In this document: piece by piece, positions 1 through 6,096 of the stretch
How the letters are laid out: each line of letters begins with the position of its first letter
Numbering within the stretch: position 1 is the first letter of the stretch
Origin: JAUHWL01 sp964416385
GTDB lineage: Bacteria > Bacteroidota > Bacteroidia > Flavobacteriales > Schleiferiaceae
DNA length: 6,096 bases
Direction of reading: 5' to 3'
Assembly (NCBI GenBank): GCA_964416385.1
Contig: CAYQDW010000093.1
Location: 1 to 6,096 of the forward strand
Position numbers and translations under genes: made by a program
The notes under the pieces: model-generated
What the model saw: only the letters and a program-made list of their open reading frames with translations
Databases searched by the model: none
Told to the model about the DNA's origin: nothing

Positions 1-1550
1 TTTGTAACCATCTCCAGATTCAGGCTTTTACCACCAACGCACAAGTCAACAAACTTTACTTTTTGTGGCTTATCCCCGCCATCAAGGGGTTTGTACACCT
101 TGAGTTTGGCAAAGTCATTGGCATTAGTAGTAAGCAGGTTTTTCCATTCTGAAGAAGGAACCTCGGGGAAGTAGCTCATTAAGAAGGCCAGCGCTCCGGT
201 AACTACCGGTGCAGCCATACTGGTACCGCTGTTATAGTCGTATTCATTGCCGCCAGGCATGGTAGAGTAGATGTCATATCCCGGTGCAAAAAGGTCTACA
301 GTAAAAGGGCCATAATTGCTAAATGGTGCGATGTAACCTTTTTTACTGGTTGTGTTTTTATGAGCTCCAATTTCAAACCAGTAGGGGCTTTTGGCGTTTT
401 TATTAACCGGATAGTGTTCTGTATTATCAATACTTATGGCGTCATTACCTGCGGCATGCACCAGTATCACGCCTTTTTTCTCTGCAACTTCAATCGCGCG
501 TTTTACCCAGTCGCTATTGGTAGCATAGTATTTGCCAAAACTCATATTGATGATTTGTGCCCCGTTGCGCACCGCGTATAATATGGCGTTGGCAACATCT
601 TTATCATACTCATCACCATCAGGCACGCAACGCACTACCATGAGCTGAACGTTGTTAGGCGCAATGCCATCAACACCAATGTTATTATCGCGTACAGCGC
701 CAACAATACCAGCCACATGTGTGCCATGAGAGGGGTCTGTGGCCATAATATCATTGTTGCCATAAATGCTGTCGTTCCAATTGGTAAGATCATCGCCCAC
801 AATGGCGCGGGGGTCATAATCTGCATTGAGATTATAGTTTACTGTTTTCTCCGCCTGTTCTTTCCATTCTTTGATGTCTTTAGCAGTAACATTCATGCTG
901 CTCAGATATAAAAGAAATCCTCGCGAACGCGCTTCTTCGTCTGTTTTTGGTGTGTAAGCAGACAAATCACTTTTTGTGTAATTGCCATTATTCAGTGCCA
1001 CGCCCATTACGCTGTGTGCGTTCATAAAAAGCTCAAGAATCTGCTTTGCTTGCGCAAGTGAGGCGTCTGCTTCTTTCTTCTTTTTGTTTATTTCTTCTTT
1101 GGTCTTTTCAAACAGGGTAACTTCTTCCATAGTTAGCTTTTCGCCATTCCATCGCTTAGCGTTTAAAGCGCGGTTTATACGAACCATTTCTAGATTGGCG
1201 TAAACTACATTTCCTGTATCGCCACCCAGAAAATTCCAGCCGTGTATATCATCAATAAAACCGTTGTTATCATCATCAATGCCATTGCCGGGAATTTCAT
1301 CAGCATTTACCCAAAGGTTGGCCTTTAAATCTTCGTGGGTTGTATCTATACCGCTATCCAGAATAGCTACAATCACTGGTTTGGGTTCGCGATTGGCCAC
1401 AAGTTCAAATGCTTGTTTTGCCCCAATACCTGCCGTGTACTTATCATCTTTCTGACTTAATAGATGCCAGTCTTTGTTTGGTTTTTCTTGTGCAACAGCA
1501 GGTGATAAAATTGCCGCAAACAGCACAGAAAACAATATTTTGTTAAGCAT
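1..1550 (-). CDS. Exported subtilisin-like serine protease (peptidase family S8), C-terminus outside window
   Basis: Partial gene: 516 codons from ATG (1548-1550) run off the left edge without a stop. Residues 1-20 form a signal peptide (basic K4, hydrophobic core, cleavage at AVA|QE), so the enzyme should be exported. The catalytic triad is complete: D65 in ILDSGID, H275 in SHGTHVAG and S444 in SGTSMAAP, with the oxyanion asparagine N369 in HAAGND. About 210 residues separate Asp from His, against about 30 in subtilisin. The insertion includes a highly charged, probably helical stretch near residues 138-175. Large insertions at this point are known in some Bacteroidota subtilases. Only about 40 residues lie between the signal peptide and the catalytic core, so there is no room for a standard I9 propeptide. 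An acidic loop at residues 91-101, with DDDNNG, may bind calcium. A type IX secretion C-terminal domain could follow outside the window, but this cannot be seen. Substrate unknown. Confidence 0.96.
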   Translation of the reverse strand, partial: MLNKILFSVLFAAILSPAVAQEKPNKDWHLLSQKDDKYTAGIGAKQAFELVANREPKPVIVAILDSGIDTTHEDLKANLWVNADEIPGNGIDDDNNGFIDDIHGWNFLGGDTGNVVYANLEMVRINRALNAKRWNGEKLTMEEVTLFEKTKEEINKKKKEADASLAQAKQILELFMNAHSVMGVALNNGNYTKSDLSAYTPKTDEEARSRGFLLYLSSMNVTAKDIKEWKEQAEKTVNYNLNADYDPRAIVGDDLTNWNDSIYGNNDIMATDPSHGTHVAGIVGAVRDNNIGVDGIAPNNVQLMVVRCVPDGDEYDKDVANAILYAVRNGAQIINMSFGKYYATNSDWVKRAIEVAEKKGVILVHAAGNDAISIDNTEHYPVNKNAKSPYWFEIGAHKNTTSKKGYIAPFSNYGPFTVDLFAPGYDIYSTMPGGNEYDYNSGTSMAAPVVTGALAFLMSYFPEVPSSEWKNLLTTNANDFAKLKVYKPLDGGDKPQKVKFVDLCVGGKSLNLEMVT

Positions 1551-1576
1551 AACAATCAACGATTAAAGTAATGGCG

Positions 1577-1584
1577 CAAGTATA
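1577..1584 (-). promoter_or_regulatory. Weak candidate -7 element for the S8 protease
   Basis: On the minus strand this reads TATACTTG, seven of eight matches to the Bacteroidota -7 consensus TAnnTTTG. It would start transcription about 22 nt before the ATG at 1550. No TTTG -33 element is found at the usual 19-21 nt spacing, so the call rests on position and a single near match. Confidence 0.3.
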
Positions 1585-1670
1585 ATAACTATTGCCATTG
1601 CTTTTTGTGACCGTGATGAGAATTAGGATAGCCTTAACGTAGGGAAATATTACGCCATCAGCCTATAACC

Positions 1671-1712
1671 CAGCCGTTATTTTTAGGTTATTGCGTTTTG
1701 GTAGAACGGCTG
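1671..1712 (-). terminator. Inverted repeat just after mutS2, possible weak terminator
   Basis: CAGCCGTT (1671-1678) and AACGGCTG (1705-1712) are perfect 8-bp inverted repeats separated by 26 nt. They begin 4 nt after the mutS2 stop codon. A competing pair, ATAACC (1665-1670) and GGTTAT (1686-1691), overlaps it. The loop is long and no T-run follows on the minus strand, so a classical intrinsic terminator is not shown. The position between two co-directional genes is what supports a role in transcript ending or 3'-end stability. Confidence 0.3.
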
Positions 1713-1716
1713 CGTT

Positions 1717-3813
1717 TTAAATCTTCACAAAATTTTCGCGCTCTACCCAAGTAGATATGTTAAGGCCAAGAGCAATCCGGTATTTGTCTTTGCGTATTTC
1801 TTCGATGGTGCCGCGTTTGTTGGTTGCTAAAAGCTTAACCTTATCACCCATGCTTACAGGCTCTTCCAGTTGTTTCTTGAGCTTGGCGGCTGCCTGTTTA
1901 TTTAATTTACGCGTTGTTTTTTGGCGATTTTTCTTTACCTCGCCCGCGCGCTCACCCAGCAGTTTCATAATGCGCTCCATGATTTCTTTCTTCTTTTTAA
2001 TGGTGCGCTCTTTAATGTAGCTATTTGCCAGGTTTTCGAATCTACTGCCCCACATCAGGGTTTCTGTTTGATCTTCAATTTGCTTTTGGAGGCGTTGCAA
2101 TTTGTTTTCTAGTTGGGCGATTTTGCCTGTGTGTTTTTCTTTGAGTTCATTGAGCTCTGCCAAACGGGTAAACAATTTTTCGCGTGCCGTAGTTAGCTCG
2201 TTCTTTTCAGTTTGTACCGCTACGAGTAACGCGTCTATGGCCACGGTACGGTTGTCTAGTTTTTCGCGTGCTGCGGCAATAATACGCTTGCTAATACCCA
2301 CCCTGTTGGCAACTTCAAAGGTGTAGCTAGAGCCTGGCGTGCCAATGGTGAGGGTGTACTCTGGTGTAAAAGTTTGGCTGTTAAACGCCATGTTGGCATT
2401 TACCACTCCGGGCAGGCTGCCGGCAAGGGCCTTTATGCTGTTGTAATGGGTGGTTAGCACGCTGTAAACGCCAGCGTTATTCAATTCTGTTAAGAAAACC
2501 TGCGCCAGGGCGCTGCCCAATTCGGGGTCGCTACCAGAGCCAAACTCATCAATTAAAACAAGTGAATGGCCATCAGCTTCAGCCAAAAAAACGTTCATTT
2601 TACTGAGTTTGCTACTGTAGGTGCTTAGCTCATCAGCAATACTTTGTGCATCACCAATATCGCCCATAAGCGTTTGGTACCACCCAAAACTACTTCTCGG
2701 GTTAACAGGAACCAATAGTCCGCTCTGAACCATAAGCTGCAGGAGCCCCATTGTTTTTAGGGTGATGCTTTTTCCCCCGGCATTGGGCCCGCTTATTACC
2801 AGCATGCGCTGTTCATCGTTTAGGGCTGCATCTAGCGGAATGACCGGTTTTTTCTTGAGGTTGTTGTAATAGCGAAGTACGGGGTTTATCGCCTGCACCA
2901 ATGTGGTACCTGGGCTTTTGCGCAGGTTGGGCAAACAGGCATCTTCTGCCAGTGCATAGCGCGCTTTAGCGTGTATAAAATCTATGGTGCGGATGATGCG
3001 CGTTTGTTCAGTTAGCTCTGGTAAAAACCCAGCCAAAAACTGAGAAAGCTGTTTTAGAATGCGCTTGATTTCGCGCTCTTCATCCTCAAGCAATAATGTA
3101 ATTTCATTATTAATTTCAATGGTTTCTTGCGGCTCTACAAACAAGAGGCTGTGTTTGGCACTGCTGCCATGAAAAATGCCTTTTGCTTGTCCTTTATAGC
3201 TGGCATTTACGGCCAGCACCCTACGGTCGTCATGCACGCTTTCTTGTATTTGCCCTAAAATACCGGCTGCCTCATAGCGTTTGGCAATCTTGTAAAATAT
3301 GCGGTCTGCGGCAGCACGCTTGCGGGTAAGGTCGTGCCGTATTTGTTTAAGCGCATCGCTTGCCGTGCTTTTTACGTTGCCGCGAAGATCAAAAATGCGG
3401 TCTATTTCTGTGGGAATGGCCTTGTTGGGCAGCATGTCTTTAAAGTGTAGCAACATGCTAGGCGCCAGCTCTTTTTGTTTGGTGAAGAAGGTGAGCAGGC
3501 TGTTAAAGGTTTCTACCAGCTCTTTAAGTTGCATACACGCTTCGGGCTCTAAAATGGCATTGCGCATTTTTAAGCGCAGCAGAATGGCATCTACCTCTGC
3601 GGCAGAAAGTGCAGGTACGCCAGACCCTGACTGGTAGATCCCCAATACTTCATTTACTTCTGTAAGCGCAATGCGCGCCTGCCTGAAATGCGTAAACGGA
3701 AGCAGGTTTAGAAGTCGCTCACGCGCAGCATTAGTAGCGGCATAAGTGGCCACACGCTGGCGCACAAAATCAAATTCAACCTCTGTTATGAGGCTTTCGG
3801 GGTAGAGTTTCAA
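1717..3813 (-). CDS. mutS2: MutS2-family ATPase, short form lacking the Smr domain
   Basis: The product has 698 residues. Residues 1 to about 300 form the MutS2 core/lever region. The MutS-type ABC ATPase follows at about 310-520: Walker A GPNAGGKS (342-349), signature STYSSKL (397-403), Walker B LVLIDEFGSGSDP (418-430, with D422 and E423) and a switch histidine H456 in TTH. A Lys/Glu-rich coiled coil spans about 535-650, and a KOW-like beta module (655-698) ends the protein. Bacillus MutS2 is about 785 residues and carries a C-terminal Smr nuclease domain; none is present here. There is also no MutS mismatch-reading domain I. MutS2 proteins act in limiting recombination or, in Bacillus, in splitting collided ribosomes; which applies here cannot be told. 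The start is TTG (3811-3813). An in-frame TAG lies only five codons upstream with no ATG between, and the N-terminal KLYPESL...EFDFV fits the family. A promoter candidate lies about 25 nt upstream. Confidence 0.93.
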   Translation of the reverse strand: MKLYPESLITEVEFDFVRQRVATYAATNAARERLLNLLPFTHFRQARIALTEVNEVLGIYQSGSGVPALSAAEVDAILLRLKMRNAILEPEACMQLKELVETFNSLLTFFTKQKELAPSMLLHFKDMLPNKAIPTEIDRIFDLRGNVKSTASDALKQIRHDLTRKRAAADRIFYKIAKRYEAAGILGQIQESVHDDRRVLAVNASYKGQAKGIFHGSSAKHSLLFVEPQETIEINNEITLLLEDEEREIKRILKQLSQFLAGFLPELTEQTRIIRTIDFIHAKARYALAEDACLPNLRKSPGTTLVQAINPVLRYYNNLKKKPVIPLDAALNDEQRMLVISGPNAGGKSITLKTMGLLQLMVQSGLLVPVNPRSSFGWYQTLMGDIGDAQSIADELSTYSSKLSKMNVFLAEADGHSLVLIDEFGSGSDPELGSALAQVFLTELNNAGVYSVLTTHYNSIKALAGSLPGVVNANMAFNSQTFTPEYTLTIGTPGSSYTFEVANRVGISKRIIAAAREKLDNRTVAIDALLVAVQTEKNELTTAREKLFTRLAELNELKEKHTGKIAQLENKLQRLQKQIEDQTETLMWGSRFENLANSYIKERTIKKKKEIMERIMKLLGERAGEVKKNRQKTTRKLNKQAAAKLKKQLEEPVSMGDKVKLLATNKRGTIEEIRKDKYRIALGLNISTWVERENFVKI

Positions 3814-3837
3814 CGCGGAGATTATTTGCTAAAGCAA

Positions 3838-3868
3838 CAAAGGTAGGCGGCTTACGGTTTGCGGCAAG
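3838..3868 (-). promoter_or_regulatory. Bacteroidota-type promoter of mutS2
   Basis: On the minus strand TACCTTTG (3838-3845) matches the -7 consensus TAnnTTTG at every fixed base. CTTG (3865-3868), three of four matches to the -33 element TTTG, sits exactly 19 nt upstream. The expected start of transcription is near 3833, giving a leader of about 20 nt before the TTG start. No GGAGG-like ribosome binding site is seen, which is usual in this phylum. Confidence 0.55.
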
Positions 3869-3920
3869 ATGGGAATGTTTGAAAAAGAACGTGGTTTAAA
3901 TGCTACTAAATAACTACGCA

Positions 3921-4010
3921 AAGGGATTTCCGCCATAGGCGGAGCGCTCGCAAGCTCGGTTCGCACGGTAGGGCGGCTGCACGGCACGGATTGCAAAACC
4001 GCGGCAGCGT
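3921..4010. repeat. GC-rich palindromic REP-like element in the intergenic region
   Basis: The gene-free stretch 3814-4197 contains a compact GC-rich block made of several palindromes. TCCGCC-ATA-GGCGGA (3929-3943) is a perfect 6-bp hairpin with a 3-nt loop. GAGCGCTC (3942-3949) is self-complementary and overlaps it, and GCTC recurs at 3954-3957. GCTGC (3976-3980) pairs with GCAGC (4004-4008) around an inner CGG (3987-3989)/CCG (3999-4001). The block is sharply richer in GC than the AT-rich sequence that starts after about 4020. Frames across it give only a Cys/Arg/Leu-rich spurious peptide. The features fit a dispersed intergenic repeat of the kind common in Bacteroidota genomes, but only one copy is in this window, so the repeat nature is inferred. 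Confidence 0.5.
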
Positions 4011-4022
4011 GTGTAGACGTAT

Positions 4023-4053
4023 TTTCAAGGAAAAAGAATGAAATTTATATTTG
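4023..4053 (+). promoter_or_regulatory. Candidate promoter of the orphan exported-protein gene
   Basis: TATATTTG (4046-4053) matches the Bacteroidota -7 consensus at every fixed base. TTTC (4023-4026), three of four matches to TTTG, lies 19 nt upstream. It would give a 5' leader of roughly 140 nt before the ATG at 4198. It sits immediately right of the palindromic block. In AT-rich DNA one such match can occur by chance; the correct spacing to the -33-like element raises the odds. Confidence 0.4.
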
Positions 4054-4197
4054 CCGAGCTTTGAAATCGAGAGTTGATATATGAGGCAGGAATTGTCGTA
4101 ATCGGCTTCAATAATCAAGTTATTGGCTAGCAGAAATTCTAATTTCTTTTGAATCGAAAAATTATCATTTAACTAAAAAATATAATCAGTATCTCTA

Positions 4198-5115
4198 ATG
4201 AAAAACATCAGAAGTATTTTAACCATCATTATTTGTTTATTGGTAAGTGAAGTATATGCTCAATATTCTTATACATCTTATAAAAATTATTGGTTCAAAA
4301 AATTTTTAACTACAGAAACACTTGTGCCAATTACAGGAATTCAAAGTGTTGATAATAAAATCAGAGAGACTTTAAGCGAACATTGGACCTATACTGAGTT
4401 AAGATATGTTCCTGTTGATGATTTAGATGATTACAAGGAAACAGATAATGTTTCAATTATCAACTTGTTTTCTTACAATATAAATAATGCTTTTGGCAAC
4501 ACAAGTTTGTGTTTATATATTCCTGCGAATATTGATGAAACGCGGTTGACCAATGTAATCGCCTCTGTTCCGATTAAATGCGGGTTTTCGTATAAGGAAA
4601 ATTTTGAGGCTGAATGCGGATTTGAACAGATTGATTATAAAATTTCCATTTTATTGAAGCAATTGATAGAGGTCATAGAATTTGTTGTAAACGAGAAATA
4701 TAAACCCACTTTAGCTCATGTTACAGGTATAAATAAATACGTTGAAGAATTCAATCATAAAGTAAAAAGTATTTATCATGTTAAATACAAGACCTTGCTG
4801 TTGTCTGATGACTTTTTTAATAATAAAATGGACCCTACTAAATTTAAAAAATATTACAAACTTGATTTTAAGATAGTAGATGAAAAAGAGTATCAAGAAA
4901 TAGTAAATTCAGAAAGTGAAGAGTATTTAATATTAACGCAATCAAATATTCCAAATAACATAATAACAGTTTTTGATTTTGAAAAAAGGGAAACGCTTTA
5001 TATAGGGTTAAACTTTGCTAAAAGTCCTTTTACTACTGTTTCAAAAATGAGCAGACTAAATCGAAAACAAGTAAAACGCCTAAATAAGCATATTCAAAAG
5101 ATAACTGGCGAATAA
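4198..5115 (+). CDS. Exported protein of unknown function, AT-rich orphan
   Basis: The product has 305 residues and I do not recognise the family. Residues 1-21 are a clear signal peptide: K2, R5, hydrophobic core, cleavage at VYA|QY. The mature protein should therefore be periplasmic or outer-membrane associated. It starts with an aromatic-rich segment (residues 23-36), has an EHWTYTELRYVPVDDLDDY stretch (61-79), a helix-prone segment at 148-168, and three cysteines (C105, C128, C140). The last 25 residues are strongly basic (SRLNRKQVKRLNKH). There is no lipobox, transmembrane helix after the signal, or catalytic motif that I can name. The ATG at 4198 is chosen because it places the signal peptide exactly at the N-terminus; the leader is A-rich without a Shine-Dalgarno motif. 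The gene is much more AT-rich than mutS2 or the protease. It also stands alone, pointing away from mutS2 and towards the HNH pair. Both points suggest horizontal acquisition. Confidence 0.88.
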   Translation: MKNIRSILTIIICLLVSEVYAQYSYTSYKNYWFKKFLTTETLVPITGIQSVDNKIRETLSEHWTYTELRYVPVDDLDDYKETDNVSIINLFSYNINNAFGNTSLCLYIPANIDETRLTNVIASVPIKCGFSYKENFEAECGFEQIDYKISILLKQLIEVIEFVVNEKYKPTLAHVTGINKYVEEFNHKVKSIYHVKYKTLLLSDDFFNNKMDPTKFKKYYKLDFKIVDEKEYQEIVNSESEEYLILTQSNIPNNIITVFDFEKRETLYIGLNFAKSPFTTVSKMSRLNRKQVKRLNKHIQKITGE

Positions 5116-5130
5116 TCTAAGGCATGTGGG

Positions 5131-5160
5131 CGCTAAGTATTGGCGGGCTAGAATTTAGCG
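5131..5160. repeat. Short inverted repeat CGCTAA/TTAGCG
   Basis: CGCTAA (5131-5136) and TTAGCG (5155-5160) are perfect inverted repeats with an 18-nt loop, starting 15 nt after the stop codon of the orphan gene. There is no adjacent T-run (the nearest is about 20 nt further on), so termination is possible but not shown. Confidence 0.25.
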
Positions 5161-5202
5161 GTATGAACCAAGGGCAATTATATTTTTCTTTCTGTCCAAT
5201 TG

Positions 5203-5228
5203 GATTAACGCTAAAAGCGCGTTTAATC
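5203..5228. repeat. Stem-loop between two convergent genes
   Basis: GATTAACGC (5203-5211) pairs with GCGTTTAATC (5219-5228), a 9-bp stem with one bulged T and a 7-nt loop. It lies between the plus-strand orphan gene and the minus-strand pair, where a bidirectional transcript end would be expected. Its right arm overlaps the second direct repeat. Neither strand has a following T-run, so its role in termination is inferred from position alone. Confidence 0.4.
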
Positions 5229-5292
5229 TAAGCCATGTAAACGCTGTTTGGTTGTTTGAATAGGGTTAACGGCGCATTAAAACCGGTTAGAT

Positions 5293-5535
5293 TTACTTTG
5301 CTGCTTGTTCATGCTGACTGTAAATTCTTTGACACACTTTGTCCATGAGGTTAAAAGCGGTGTAATCAGGATTAGCTGCCCGTGTAATACTGGTTAAGGT
5401 TTTTACTGCGTTGTAAAGCACTTCATTGTCTTTAGAACTAATACGTTCTATTAATTTTATTTGGTTGCTACCTTTTGCAGATTGTGAAACAATCACTTCC
5501 GCAGATTCCTCATCTATGGCAAATAAATAGGTCAT
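5293..5535 (-). CDS. Small hypothetical protein downstream of the HNH nuclease
   Basis: The product has 80 residues and I do not recognise the family. The ATG (5533-5535) lies 26 bp after the stop of the HNH gene on the same strand, so the two genes are probably co-transcribed. The N-terminal half (TYLFAID, AEVIVSQ, IKLIERI) looks like short beta strands. The C-terminal half (NEVLYNAVKTLTSITR, then AFNLMDKVCQRIYSQHEQ) looks like two amphipathic helices. There is no signal peptide and no membrane segment, so it should be cytoplasmic. Its upstream leader is A/T-rich without a Shine-Dalgarno motif. The operon position raises the possibility of a partner or inhibitor of the nuclease. However, the nuclease is predicted to be exported and this protein is not, which argues against a simple immunity role. 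Confidence 0.7.
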   Translation of the reverse strand: MTYLFAIDEESAEVIVSQSAKGSNQIKLIERISSKDNEVLYNAVKTLTSITRAANPDYTAFNLMDKVCQRIYSQHEQAAK

Positions 5536-5561
5536 GATTAAAGTTTTAAAATTTATACGCG

Positions 5562-5981
5562 TTATCTATGGTGGTGACATCTGCCACTGGGGTCTTTTGT
5601 TTTGTTTTTACAACGCGTGCCCTTTTGTGTAATGCCCGTGCATTGCGTTGCTATTGCGGTTTTTGTCGAAGAATTTTTGGAGGAACCTTTACAACCACCA
5701 TGCCCTACAACCCGATGATGAATGTTGCAAGTATTGCCGTTAGACTTGCTTCTGTTACAGCTTCCGCAGAGCAATTGAATGTTAGATGGTTCGCTACCAC
5801 CACCACAAGAAAAGGGCTTAATGTGGTCATATTCTAAATCTGAAGTTGTACCGCAACATTGGCACTTGCCGCCATCACGCGCAAACACTATTTTTTTGGT
5901 TTGTGCAGAGATATACCGGCTTTGCGCAAAGCCCGCGATGCTAAATAGAATCAGTAATAAGAGTAGAAGTATTCTTTTCAT
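5562..5981 (-). CDS. Exported HNH endonuclease with extra Cys/His-rich modules
   Basis: The product has 139 residues when started at ATG 5979-5981. A longer reading from TTG at 6026 is possible, but the ATG puts a perfect signal peptide (MKRILLLLLLILFSIAGFA|Q) at the N-terminus. The HNH domain spans about residues 28-80: RDGGKCQCC gives the first CxxC (C40, C43), LEYDHIKPFS supplies D52 and the catalytic H53, and PSNIQLLCGSCNRSK supplies N67, the second CxxC (C72, C75) and N76. This is a zinc-bound HNH fold expected to cut nucleic acid, acting outside the cytoplasm. A second Cys/His cluster follows (C85, H88, H94, C97). After a Ser/Lys/Thr linker comes a third, QCTGITQKGTRC...GRCHHHR (C114, C124, C135, H138). 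This last pattern resembles a small Cys-rich module (C-x-G-x-T-x-x-G-x-x-C...G-x-C-x-x-H) seen on unrelated phage and bacterial proteins. It is the first gene of a probable two-gene operon. Natural target unknown. Confidence 0.85.
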   Translation of the reverse strand: MKRILLLLLLILFSIAGFAQSRYISAQTKKIVFARDGGKCQCCGTTSDLEYDHIKPFSCGGGSEPSNIQLLCGSCNRSKSNGNTCNIHHRVVGHGGCKGSSKNSSTKTAIATQCTGITQKGTRCKNKTKDPSGRCHHHR

Positions 5982-6096
5982 TTTGTTGGATTGGATTGAT
6001 ATTTCATCACGTAACTGGCCAGCCAAAGTACGTGCATGCGCGAATATCCGTAATAATAATAGATTTTAAAAAGGGTTTGGCTTCAACACCTATGCT

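Larger units (their letters stand above)
5113..5245. repeat. Pair of diverged direct repeats after the orphan gene
   Basis: TCTAAGGCATGTGGGCGCT (5116-5134) and TCTAAGCCATGTAAACGCT (5227-5245) agree at 15 of 19 positions. The match extends three bases to the left (TAA at 5113-5115 and 5224-5226), so the first copy begins on the stop codon of the orphan gene. The copies are 111 bp apart. They could be the remains of a short duplication, or copies of a regulatory or dispersed motif. No gene lies between them. Confidence 0.5.

Noticed and set aside
1264..1455. Plus-strand reading frames opposite the protease gene
   Set aside because: They are antisense to a gene with all S8 catalytic motifs and show no domain of their own.
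3976..4010. Possible tRNA-Cys, because GGATTGCAAA resembles its anticodon arm and GGTTCGCA occurs nearby
   Set aside because: The GGTTCG-like segment lies upstream rather than downstream of the anticodon-like arm, the right arm of the stem is mismatched, and no acceptor stem or CCA end is present.
3906..4118. A 70-codon minus-strand reading frame through the GC-rich palindromic block
   Set aside because: The peptide follows the palindromes, is rich in Cys, Arg and Leu, has no domain or signal, and overlaps the promoter candidate. It looks like a frame forced by the repeat.
5982..6026. N-terminal extension of the HNH protein from a TTG at 6026
   Set aside because: It would place 15 polar residues in front of a textbook signal peptide; the ATG at 5981 is the better start.
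6027..6096. Search for a promoter of the HNH pair
   Set aside because: GTACTTTG at about 6024-6031 on the minus strand lacks the correct TAnnTTTG spacing and has no TTTG partner, so no promoter is called.

Overview
The window looks like a chromosomal segment from a member of the Bacteroidota. Three predicted exported proteins have signal peptides ending in A|Q. Promoter candidates fit the Bacteroidota -7 consensus TAnnTTTG. There is no Shine-Dalgarno motif in front of the genes. The MutS2-like protein is the short form without an Smr domain. The genus cannot be read from the sequence.

Layout: positions 1-1550 (minus) hold the N-terminal 516 codons of an exported subtilisin-family (S8) protease; its C-terminus lies outside the window. 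A 166-bp spacer with an inverted repeat separates it from a complete MutS2-family ATPase (1717-3813, minus), which begins with TTG behind a good Bacteroidota-type promoter. Positions 3814-4197 carry no gene. They hold the mutS2 promoter, a GC-rich palindromic REP-like element (about 3921-4010) and a second promoter candidate facing right. An AT-rich orphan gene for an exported protein of unknown function follows (4198-5115, plus). Its composition differs clearly from its neighbours and suggests an acquired gene. The next 177 bp contain diverged direct repeats and inverted repeats. Last comes a two-gene minus-strand pair: a small exported HNH nuclease with extra Cys/His clusters (5562-5981), then, after 26 bp, an 80-residue protein of unknown function (5293-5535). 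Positions 5982-6096 show no gene that I can support.

The protease and mutS2 look like ordinary core genes. The right third (about 3920-6000) has an accessory character: a palindromic element, a compositionally odd orphan, diverged repeats, and a nuclease paired with a small unknown protein. The best candidate for something undescribed is the HNH/80-residue gene pair. Nothing in the sequence proves that it is a toxin/immunity or defence system.
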